Source of the DNA: Chryseobacterium sp.
GTDB lineage: Bacteria > Bacteroidota > Bacteroidia > Flavobacteriales > Weeksellaceae
Direction of reading: 5' to 3'
DNA: 14,588 nt
Assembly (NCBI GenBank): GCA_003248755.1
Contig: QFQW01000094.1
Coordinates: 1-14,588 of the forward strand
Shown in pieces: positions 1 through 6,589 of the stretch. Each line of letters starts with the position of its first letter. Position 1 is the first letter of the stretch. Below the pieces are notes generated by a model, which did not search any database, was not told where the DNA came from, and saw nothing but the letters and a program-made list of their open reading frames with translations. The position numbers were made by a program, and so were the translations under genes.

Positions 1-2
1 GC

Positions 3-392
3 TATCTGAATGTTGTTACAGCTTCTTCTCACGATAGTTCTACATTGAGACAATGGTGGCACGAAGACAGAAATCTGACTCAGAAATATTTTAATAACCA
101 ATTAGGACAGTATGGAACTGCGCCTTGGGATTTGGCTCCGGAATTATCGGAAATGATAATGAAACAGCATCTTTATACGAATGCGATGTTGGCGATTTTT
201 CCAATTCAGGAATTTTTGGCGACTGACCCGGAATTGATGAATCCGAATATGGATGAAGAAAGAATCAACAATCCTGCAGTTTTTCCACACTATTGGAGAT
301 ACAGAATGCATCTGAAATTGGAAGATTTGAAAACCAAAGACAGATTCAATCAGAAAATTGCAAGTTGGGTTGAAAATAGCGACCGATTTTAA
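3..392 (+). CDS. malQ: 4-alpha-glucanotransferase (amylomaltase, GH77), C-terminal part only
   Basis: This is the 3' end of a gene that starts upstream of the window. The reading frame is open from base 3, giving about 129 residues before the TAA at 390-392. It resembles the C-terminus of GH77 4-alpha-glucanotransferases, which move alpha-1,4-glucan segments between maltodextrins in the cytoplasm. The visible family signature is Ser-His-Asp-Ser-Ser-Thr followed by Arg-Gln-Trp-Trp. In GH77 enzymes the Asp of this HD motif (codon 33-35) is one of the three catalytic carboxylates. A His-Tyr-Trp-Arg-Tyr-Arg-Met-His motif near the end is also typical of the long Bacteroidota MalQ. The other catalytic residues and any starch-binding domains lie outside the window. 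An internal TTG at 45 could be mistaken for a start, but the frame clearly continues upstream. A strong terminator follows directly. The call rests on remembered family motifs. Confidence 0.85.
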   Translation, partial: YLNVVTASSHDSSTLRQWWHEDRNLTQKYFNNQLGQYGTAPWDLAPELSEMIMKQHLYTNAMLAIFPIQEFLATDPELMNPNMDEERINNPAVFPHYWRYRMHLKLEDLKTKDRFNQKIASWVENSDRF

Positions 393-410
393 TCCGAAAA
401 AATAAATTTT

Positions 411-443
411 AAGGCCTTTCAAATTTTTGAAAGGCTTTTTTTT
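411..443 (+). terminator. Intrinsic terminator of malQ
   Basis: The arms around CCTTTCAA and TTGAAAGG (415-422 and 427-434) form a stem that extends outward through GG/CT and AA/TT pairs, closed by a four-base loop. A run of eight T follows (436-443). It sits 19 nt after the malQ stop. Confidence 0.9.
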
Positions 444-480
444 GTTTAAAATTATTGGTCTGATTATCAGATGCAAATTT

Positions 481-510
481 GATTTCTGAATTGAATTTTA
501 ATTCGGAATC
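481..510. repeat. Imperfect inverted repeat upstream of the Tyr-rich protein gene
   Basis: CTGAATT (486-492) pairs with AATTCGG (500-506) across a 7-nt loop, allowing one G-U pair. The stem continues outward through GATT/GAATC with one bulged base. No T-run follows, so it is not a clear terminator. It lies about 105 nt upstream of the next start codon and could be a leader hairpin or an operator. No convincing TAnnTTTG box was found in 446-614. Confidence 0.35.
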
Positions 511-614
511 TAAATTTTCGTTTAACTTTTATTATCCGTCAATATCCAAAAGACAGAAAGTTTCATTTCAAGAAAAAAATGGATTTTCGAATTTAATTTT
601 TAAAATAAAAGAAA

Positions 615-1589
615 ATGAAAAAGATAATTTTAACTCTCGCTATTATTTTTGGTGGATTAGTTTCTGCACAAGATTACTACGACACTTATCCAACCGATTA
701 TAACGGATACGAATATTATGACGACTCCTACAATTATCCGGATGATTATTATTACAACTATCCAACGGATTATTATCCGGACCAATATTATCAAGGTTAT
801 TACAACGATTACCGAAATGCGGTTTTCTCTGTAAACTGGAATCAGTTTTTTGTACAATACCGTTTGAGCCCATTTCAAATCAACCAAATTATGATTCTTA
901 ATAACCGTTTTGCTTCTTACGATGCCTGGAACTCTTATTACAGATGGAATCCGGACAGATGGTATTATGACAGATTTTATGCACTTCAAAATATCTTAGG
1001 TCCTAGAATATTTGTGATTTATCAGAATGTTTATTTCCGTGGAGCAAGTCCGTTCGTATATTACAGAAACCGTTGCGTGAACTTCTATGCAAGACGTTAT
1101 CCGGTAAGACCTATTTACAGAAATGTGAATATCAATATTTACAAAGTGAACCGGGGAAATTTCAGAGAAGGATTTAGAGAAAATGTAAGGAACCAAGGAA
1201 TGATAAATCCAACCAGAAATAACGGAATCAGAAATGATAATCCAAGAAGTGGCTCCAATGGAAATAATTGGGGAGGAATCCGAGGTTCTGAAAATAATGG
1301 AATCAGAAATAACCAAAACGGAGGAATTAGAACCAATGAAAATGGAGGGATTAGAAATTCTGCTGGAACAAGAGATAATAATTTCGGAGGAATAAGAAAC
1401 GGAAGTAATTCTGATAACGTAAGAAATCAATCTTCTCCGGATATCAGAAACCAAGGTGGAATCAGACAAAATCAAAACTCTGAAAGAAAAATCGAAAACA
1501 GAAGTAACGAACGTTCCAGCCAAAGAAATTCTGCTCCAAGGTCTGAAAGTGGAAACAGGGGTTCCGGAATGAGATTCACTTCTAGATAA
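615..1589 (+). CDS. Secreted Tyr/Asp-rich and Arg/Asn/Gly-rich protein with a cryptic Spy-like motif pair; function unknown
   Basis: The 324-residue protein starts with a clear signal peptide (Lys-Lys, then a hydrophobic stretch, Val-Ser-Ala before Gln19), so it should be periplasmic or outside the cell. Four zones are visible. Residues 20-67 are extremely rich in Tyr and Asp (about 20 Tyr in 48 residues). Residues 70-140 look helical and aromatic and hold LSPFQ (84-88) and ILGPRIF (127-133), which align in sequence and spacing with the two LTxxQ motifs of the Spy-like protein encoded next. Residues 140-180 are rich in Arg and Tyr. Residues 180-324 are low-complexity Arg/Asn/Gly/Ser with Gly-Ile-Arg repeats, three of them 8 residues apart. 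Net charge therefore goes from strongly acidic to strongly basic. I recognise no named family. Start: the ATG at 615 is the one that gives the signal peptide. No terminator was seen before the next gene, so the two may be co-transcribed. Confidence 0.85.
   Translation: MKKIILTLAIIFGGLVSAQDYYDTYPTDYNGYEYYDDSYNYPDDYYYNYPTDYYPDQYYQGYYNDYRNAVFSVNWNQFFVQYRLSPFQINQIMILNNRFASYDAWNSYYRWNPDRWYYDRFYALQNILGPRIFVIYQNVYFRGASPFVYYRNRCVNFYARRYPVRPIYRNVNINIYKVNRGNFREGFRENVRNQGMINPTRNNGIRNDNPRSGSNGNNWGGIRGSENNGIRNNQNGGIRTNENGGIRNSAGTRDNNFGGIRNGSNSDNVRNQSSPDIRNQGGIRQNQNSERKIENRSNERSSQRNSAPRSESGNRGSGMRFTSR
1299..1370 (+). repeat. 24-nt tandem repeat coding for Gly-Ile-Arg octapeptides
   Basis: Inside the secreted protein gene, Gly-Ile-Arg codons recur at 1299, 1323 and 1347, exactly 24 nt apart, giving octads of the form GIRNNQNG, GIRTNENG and GIRNSAGT. 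Looser copies occur at 1224, 1275, 1389 and 1458. Third-position differences between copies suggest the expansion is not recent. Confidence 0.8.
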
Positions 1590-1690
1590 AATAAGATTTA
1601 ACAAAAATTTATAATATCAAAAATTTAACATTATAAATTATAACGAATCCAATAAACAGATAAAATTTATAAATATTAAAATCGAAAAAA

Positions 1691-2065
1691 ATGAAAAAAT
1701 TAATTTTAAGCGCGGCATTTCTTGGGTTAGGAGTTTTCGGATTTGCTCAGACTACAGCAAAAGCAGACTATTCTCAGAAAAAAGCTGAACGTTTACAGCA
1801 AATGAAACAAGAGTTGAATCTTACTGATGCTCAAGTTGCTCAATTAAAAGCTTTGCACGAGTCAAAAGCTGCTGAAAGAAAACAAGAAATGACAGCTAAA
1901 AAAGAAGACAGAATGCAGAAGATGAAAGAAAATGAAGCTGAAATGCAGAAAATCCTGACACCGGAACAATACAAAAAATTCCAAGAGTTGAAAGCTAAAA
2001 AAATGGCAGAAAGAAAGGAGAAGTTCCAAGAGAGAAAAAGTGCTAATTCAGCAGTTGTGAAATAA
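1691..2065 (+). CDS. Secreted Spy/CpxP-like (LTxxQ motif) helical protein
   Basis: The 124-residue protein has a signal peptide ending Gly-Phe-Ala before Gln20, so it is probably periplasmic. The mature part is nearly all predicted helix and highly charged (Lys, Glu, Gln, Met). It contains two LTxxQ-type motifs, LTDAQ at 44-48 and LTPEQ at 89-93, the hallmark of the Spy/CpxP family. E. coli Spy is an ATP-independent periplasmic chaperone and CpxP is an envelope stress regulator; in other members the motif occurs in small periplasmic proteins linked to metals or stress. A chaperone or stress role here is inference from the fold. Met is abundant (for example the MQKMKE stretch near residue 75), which could also fit metal binding. 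The neighbour upstream seems to carry the same motif pair. The leader (1590-1690) is almost pure A/T, with no Shine-Dalgarno sequence and no clear promoter box. Confidence 0.8.
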   Translation: MKKLILSAAFLGLGVFGFAQTTAKADYSQKKAERLQQMKQELNLTDAQVAQLKALHESKAAERKQEMTAKKEDRMQKMKENEAEMQKILTPEQYKKFQELKAKKMAERKEKFQERKSANSAVVK

Positions 2066-2090
2066 GTTTTTAGTTAGTGATTAATTTCAG

Positions 2091-2125
2091 AAAGAGTCGT
2101 TATATTTTTAACGGCTCTTTTTTTT
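2091..2125 (+). terminator. Intrinsic terminator of the Spy-like gene
   Basis: AAAGAGTCGTTA (2091-2102) pairs with TAACGGCTCTTT (2109-2120), with one G-U pair and a six-base loop, followed by a run of T to 2125. The end of the T-run is also the start of the candidate ferritin -7 box. Confidence 0.9.
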
Positions 2126-2132
2126 ATATTTG
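2125..2132 (+). promoter_or_regulatory. Candidate -7 box of the ferritin operon
   Basis: TATATTTG fits the Bacteroidota -7 consensus TAnnTTTG. It lies 39 nt upstream of the ferritin ATG and abuts the T-tract of the preceding terminator. No good TTG is seen about 19 nt upstream, so the -33 half is weak. Confidence 0.45.
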
Positions 2133-2171
2133 GATTTTTAAAGTTAAAATTTCATAAAAAATATAGAAGTT

Positions 2172-2681
2172 ATGGTTTCAGAGAAAATTATTACACTGGT
2201 TAACGAACAAATTACCAAAGAACAATATGCCGCACAATTATATCTTTCTATGAGTGCCTGGTTCTATGCTCAGGATTTGGAAGGAATTGGGAACTATTTC
2301 CGTGTACAATCCAAAGAAGAATTGATGCACGCCGATAAAATGTTCGATTATCTGAATGACATCGGAGGGCGTGTCATCTTGAATGAAATTCCAAAACCAC
2401 CGCATGAGTTTTCCAATGCACAGGAGATTTTTGAGAAGGCACTTGACCACGAGAGATTGGTGACGAAAAGTATTTTCAATATCGTAAAAGCGGCTAATGA
2501 CGAGGGAGACTTTGCAACAACAAGCTTTCTGCAATGGTTCATCAATGAGCAAGTGGAAGAGGAATCTAACGCATCTCTATTGGTTACAAAAATCAAAATG
2601 GTAAAAGACAATCCGTCTGCACTGTATTTATTCGACCAGGAATTGGCGCAAAGGGTTTTCAATCCGGCTGCAGAGAACTAA
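2172..2681 (+). CDS. ftnA: Bacterial non-heme ferritin
   Basis: The 169-residue protein is a full-length bacterial ferritin that oxidises Fe(II) and stores it as a ferric mineral in a cytoplasmic 24-mer. Aligned by eye with remembered E. coli FtnA, the numbering matches without gaps at the key sites. Ferroxidase-centre residues are Glu17, Glu50, His53, Glu94 and Gln127. The third-iron-site residues Glu49, Glu126, Glu129 and Glu130 are also present. No haem-ligating Met or bacterioferritin features were identified, so ferritin is preferred over Bfr. The ATG at 2172 gives the expected N-terminus. There is no Shine-Dalgarno sequence, as is usual in this phylum. The stop is only 13 nt before the next ATG, with no terminator or promoter between, so ferritin probably heads a three-gene operon ending at 6545. 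No Fur-like palindrome was recognised upstream. Confidence 0.95.
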   Translation: MVSEKIITLVNEQITKEQYAAQLYLSMSAWFYAQDLEGIGNYFRVQSKEELMHADKMFDYLNDIGGRVILNEIPKPPHEFSNAQEIFEKALDHERLVTKSIFNIVKAANDEGDFATTSFLQWFINEQVEEESNASLLVTKIKMVKDNPSALYLFDQELAQRVFNPAAEN

Positions 2682-2694
2682 TTTATTTTAATTG

Positions 2695-4578
2695 ATGAAA
2701 AAACTAATAACCCTATTTGTGGTAATATCAGTCAAGATGTTTTCACAGAATTATCCTATCTCGGACATTCCCGAAGAGCTTAAAAAAGATGCGAATGCTG
2801 TTGTTCGTAATTATTCTTCTGAATATATCATAAAGTCTGAAGATGATATGGAGATTAATGAAAAAAGAGTAATTTCTATTTTAAATAAAGCCGGCGAGAA
2901 ATATTCTTATGTTTATATCCCTTATGATAAAGTCAGTAAAATATCTAATATAAAGCTGAAGATTCTTGACAATAATGGGAAACCAATCAAAACATATTCT
3001 AAAAGTGATCTGAATGATATTAGCCAATCAAATGATTCATACCTCTATTCAGATTATCGAGCATTAGCGTCAAGAATTATCCAGCCTTTGTATCCATATA
3101 CAATAGAGCTTAGTTATACTGTAAGGACTTCTGATACAGCTTTTTTGCCCGAAGTGCAACCTTTTTTATCTGAGAATGTTTCTATTGAAAATTGGAGTAT
3201 TGGATTTAAAAATGAATCTGGAATTAATCTTAGAAAAAAAATCACAGATACTTCTTTTGGTAAAGTAAATATTTCAGAAGGTAATAATAGTTTAAATGCT
3301 TTCTACAAAAATATTCCTGCATATAAAGCTGAAAAATATGCTCCAGATCTTGAAACTCTTTTCCCTAAAATAGAATTTGCTTTGGATAAGGCTTGCCTAA
3401 AAGGAAAATGTGGGGATTTCTCGAGCTGGCAAAGTTTGGCAAAATGGTATAATTCTTTATTAGAGCCAGTTTCTATAATAACTCCGGATATTCAGAATGA
3501 GGTTAATAGTCTTAATCTGACAGGATCTAATACTGAAAAAGTAAAAAAGATTTACCAATACATGCAGAAGAAAACTAGATATGTTTTTGTTGGTATTGGA
3601 ATTGGCGGTTGGCAACCGATGGTGGCTGATGATGTAAGAAAAAAGGCTTACGGAGATTGTAAAGCGCTTACAAATTATATGAGGATTTTACTAAAAGCTG
3701 CTAATATTCCTTCGTATTATGCAAAAATATATATGGATAATACACCTATTTTATTTGATGAGAAATTTCCTAAAATGGGGGGGAATCATGTAGTGTTATA
3801 TATTCCTTCAGAAGATGGAGATGTGTGGTTGGAAAATACAAGTCAAAATATAGCCTTTAATCACTTAGGATATTCTACAAGAAATAGAAATGCTGTCTTG
3901 ATTGATGATAAGATTACTAAAGTGATCAATACGCCTGTTTATAAATCGGAGGATAGTGAAGAAGAGATGCATTTTTCAGCAATAGTTTCTGAAGATAATT
4001 CTTTGTCTGGAATTTCTCAATTTGCTTTTACTGGAGGATTGTATGATTTCCAACTTGGTAAAATGACCATGACAAACGAGGAGGTGAAAAACTCTTTGAA
4101 AGAGGATTTGAATTATCTTAATTTCTCCGAAATCAATTACACTAATTTAAACAATGACAGAGATAATGGTAAGTTATCCTTTGATATCAAATTCAAGGCT
4201 AATAATTTTTCAAAAACTTTAGGGAATGATATTTATTTTAGAGCGTTACCGATTGCAGATAATGGATTTTATCTAGAGAATTCTGAAGATAGAAAATTTC
4301 CTGTAGAAGTTGCTTTTGGATTTACTGACAATTATGAAATAGAATATTCGATTCCAAAGAATTATAAATTTTCAGAAATTCCACTGGCAAAAAAAATTGA
4401 TTCGGAATATGGAAATTACTCTATAGAGTTTTCTCAAAAAGAAGACAAGATTATTATTAAAAGAAAATTCAAATTAAATAAAGGAATCATCCCTGTAGAT
4501 AAAATATCAAATTACATCAATTTCAGAAAACAAATAAATAAAATTGATGCAACTAAAATTCTTATAACTAAACTATGA
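2695..4578 (+). CDS. Secreted DUF3857 / transglutaminase-like protein with an intact catalytic Cys-His
   Basis: This 627-residue protein has an N-terminal signal peptide ending Met-Phe-Ser before Gln. The layout matches the Bacteroidota DUF3857 - transglutaminase-like core - DUF3858-like family. Residues about 40-210 fit the beta-rich DUF3857 region, about 280-400 the papain-like core, and the rest a C-terminal beta-rich region. In the core, Gly-Asp-Cys-Lys-Ala-Leu places the nucleophile at Cys322, Gly-Asn-His-Val-Val places the His at 365, and Trp-Leu-Glu-Asn-Thr-Ser places the third residue at Glu380. The active site therefore looks usable; Glu in place of Asp is a form I remember from this family. 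The substrate is unknown, and a peptidase or amidase role in the periplasm is as likely as crosslinking. I prefer the ATG at 2695 over the TTG three bases upstream. The gene overlaps its downstream paralogue by 4 nt (ATGA), which implies translational coupling. Confidence 0.85.
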   Translation: MKKLITLFVVISVKMFSQNYPISDIPEELKKDANAVVRNYSSEYIIKSEDDMEINEKRVISILNKAGEKYSYVYIPYDKVSKISNIKLKILDNNGKPIKTYSKSDLNDISQSNDSYLYSDYRALASRIIQPLYPYTIELSYTVRTSDTAFLPEVQPFLSENVSIENWSIGFKNESGINLRKKITDTSFGKVNISEGNNSLNAFYKNIPAYKAEKYAPDLETLFPKIEFALDKACLKGKCGDFSSWQSLAKWYNSLLEPVSIITPDIQNEVNSLNLTGSNTEKVKKIYQYMQKKTRYVFVGIGIGGWQPMVADDVRKKAYGDCKALTNYMRILLKAANIPSYYAKIYMDNTPILFDEKFPKMGGNHVVLYIPSEDGDVWLENTSQNIAFNHLGYSTRNRNAVLIDDKITKVINTPVYKSEDSEEEMHFSAIVSEDNSLSGISQFAFTGGLYDFQLGKMTMTNEEVKNSLKEDLNYLNFSEINYTNLNNDRDNGKLSFDIKFKANNFSKTLGNDIYFRALPIADNGFYLENSEDRKFPVEVAFGFTDNYEIEYSIPKNYKFSEIPLAKKIDSEYGNYSIEFSQKEDKIIIKRKFKLNKGIIPVDKISNYINFRKQINKIDATKILITKL

Positions 4579-6545
4579 AACCCCAAATTTTACAAATCAT
4601 ACTGATTTTTGCTATTCTGCCATGTTTTGGTCAGTATAAGTTTCTTGATATTCCTAAACTGGACAACAACGATTTGAAATCCACCGTCTATGCAAAAAAT
4701 CCATCAGAAGCAGCGGAGATTCTCTACAAGTCTTATCATTATTATGTAACAGACGGACAATTGAACCTAGATGTTGTGAGCCGTGTAAAGATCTATAAAA
4801 AAGACCAGGCAGAAAAATTTCTTAATCAGGAGATCTATACCTACGATGGTAAAAATAACAAATCGGAAAAGGTTACCTCTCTAAAAGTGTTGACCTATAA
4901 TCTTGTAAATGATAAGGTGGAGACCACGACTGTTGAAAAGAACTCCAAATACAAATCCAAGGAATCCAAAAACTATACGGTTACAAAATTTGCTTTTGAG
5001 AATGTTAAAGATGGTTCTGTCGTAGAATACAAATATTCGGTTTTATCACCCTATGTTTGGGCTGTGGATAAAGTTACGATTGAAGATAATGTTCCCACAC
5101 GTCGTTTCGATTATGTCTTAGACTTTCCAAAATATTTAGGCTATAATATTGATTACAAAGGAAGTTTGACACCAAAAAATAGAGATGTTGCAGATAAAAA
5201 CATCTATGGAGGGGAATATTATACTTATCGTTTTGGGTATGAAAATATAGCACCTTACAGAGATGAAAAATATGTCCATAATCTGGATAACTATAGAACA
5301 TCTATAAGAGCTGAGCTTAACTCTACCAATATTACAAGAATACCTGGAGCCTATGATTATAGTGATACAGGTGGTTTCAAGTCTTATGCGGTAAGTTGGA
5401 ACGATATCAGAAAACAATTATATGAATCTGAATTTTTTGGAGACCAGCTGAAAAAGAAATCTTTGGTGAAAGAGCTTCTTCCTGCAGATATCAAGAATAT
5501 TTCATCTTCTGAGGAAAAAGCGGCTGCGATCCAGAAATTTGTTCAGAAAAATTATACTTGGAATAATTATTATACCGTTGGAGCAGAAGAAGGAAAAGGA
5601 ATCAGGAATCTTCTAGAGACCAAAGTAGGAAGTTCCGGAGAGATCAACTTGTTGTTGATATTGTTGATGAGAAGTGCAGGTCTAGATGCTCAGCCAGTTG
5701 TGCTATCTACAATAGGAAGAGGGCTTCTATTGGATCATTCTCCGTCTTTGAATCAACTTAATTATGTCTTGGCAATTTTGGATATTGGGGGAAAACCTAT
5801 TATTTATGATGCTACTTCCAAAATGATGCTTCCTAACCTTATTCGTCCAACAGCTCTTAATTACAATGGTTATCTGATGACAGAAAAAGAAGCTAAAAAA
5901 GTAAATATTCTGTGTCCTGGAAAAAGTACAACTTACCTTACCGTAGATGCAAAGCTGAATCCGGATGGAACGGTTACAGGAAATTTCTCTGACAGAGATA
6001 CGCAGCTTTATGCCATGATGAATAACGAAAAATATGATCAAGATAAAGCGGCTTATCAGAAAGAATCTTACAAAGATCGATATGCTTTTCCTTTTACAAA
6101 TATCAAAACAGAATTATTGAATAACAATGATTTCCAGACTAGCTTTGACTTTGATTCTGATTCTTTTGTAGATGGGATTGGTGGTAAATTGGTTTTCAAT
6201 CCGTTGTTGTTTTTATACAATAAATCTCACGATTTTGATCAGAGTGATGAAAGAAGATCACCAATCGAACTTTATACAGGATATGACAAAATCAAAAAAG
6301 TAACTATTACTTTACCGGATGGCTATACTTTTGAAAATGTGCCAAAGTCCAAAAAATTCAGAACGGAAGATAATGCGATCCAATATGTTTACAAAGTAAC
6401 GCAGGAAGGAAATAAATTAACTGTAGAAACGACGACGACGGTTGAAGATCCTGTTTATCCAAAAGAATATTATCCGGCATTTAAACAAATCTTTGATAAT
6501 ATAACAAAAATGGAAGGTCAGGTTGTAACAGCCATTAAAAAATAA
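4575..6545 (+). CDS. Secreted DUF3857 / transglutaminase-like protein, probably catalytically inactive
   Basis: The 656-residue protein has a signal peptide ending Pro-Cys-Phe-Gly before Gln20; the Cys is not in a normal lipobox, so signal peptidase I cleavage is more likely than lipidation. Overall layout matches the upstream gene: DUF3857-like residues about 40-250, transglutaminase-like core about 300-430, DUF3858-like C-terminus. The core helix (residues 352-371) aligns with the neighbour's catalytic helix, but Ser354 stands where Cys is expected. The position expected for His is Asn396; Asp412 in Tyr-Asp-Ala-Thr-Ser is kept. With both Cys and His gone, ordinary transglutaminase or protease chemistry is unlikely, so a binding or scaffold role is inferred. 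The start overlaps the upstream stop by 4 nt. A strong terminator follows. The two proteins probably work together, perhaps as an enzyme and pseudoenzyme pair at the envelope. Confidence 0.85.
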   Translation: MKPQILQIILIFAILPCFGQYKFLDIPKLDNNDLKSTVYAKNPSEAAEILYKSYHYYVTDGQLNLDVVSRVKIYKKDQAEKFLNQEIYTYDGKNNKSEKVTSLKVLTYNLVNDKVETTTVEKNSKYKSKESKNYTVTKFAFENVKDGSVVEYKYSVLSPYVWAVDKVTIEDNVPTRRFDYVLDFPKYLGYNIDYKGSLTPKNRDVADKNIYGGEYYTYRFGYENIAPYRDEKYVHNLDNYRTSIRAELNSTNITRIPGAYDYSDTGGFKSYAVSWNDIRKQLYESEFFGDQLKKKSLVKELLPADIKNISSSEEKAAAIQKFVQKNYTWNNYYTVGAEEGKGIRNLLETKVGSSGEINLLLILLMRSAGLDAQPVVLSTIGRGLLLDHSPSLNQLNYVLAILDIGGKPIIYDATSKMMLPNLIRPTALNYNGYLMTEKEAKKVNILCPGKSTTYLTVDAKLNPDGTVTGNFSDRDTQLYAMMNNEKYDQDKAAYQKESYKDRYAFPFTNIKTELLNNNDFQTSFDFDSDSFVDGIGGKLVFNPLLFLYNKSHDFDQSDERRSPIELYTGYDKIKKVTITLPDGYTFENVPKSKKFRTEDNAIQYVYKVTQEGNKLTVETTTTVEDPVYPKEYYPAFKQIFDNITKMEGQVVTAIKK

Positions 6546-6553
6546 AATAAAAC

Positions 6554-6580
6554 CCCGAGAAACTATCTCGGGTTTTTTTA
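6554..6580. terminator. Terminator of the ferritin/transglutaminase operon, probably bidirectional
   Basis: CCCGAGA (6554-6560) pairs with TCTCGGG (6566-6572) around a 5-nt loop, followed on the plus strand by seven T. On the minus strand the same hairpin is followed by a T-rich tract, so it can also end the exonuclease transcript, whose stop lies at 6590. Confidence 0.9.
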
Positions 6581-6589
6581 TAATGTAAT

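Noticed and set aside
479..703. 74-codon open frame upstream of and overlapping the Tyr-rich protein gene
   Set aside because: It overlaps the signal-peptide start of a better gene in another frame, has a biased composition and no recognisable features.
996..1604. Long minus-strand frame opposite the Tyr-rich protein gene
   Set aside because: It is the antisense of a repetitive Arg/Asn/Gly-rich coding sequence; the Ser/Ile-rich product mirrors that bias and has no domain.
4575..4634. Lipoprotein signal in the second transglutaminase-like protein
   Set aside because: The Cys is preceded by Pro and followed by Phe-Gly-Gln, which does not fit a lipobox; signal peptidase I cleavage before Gln fits better.
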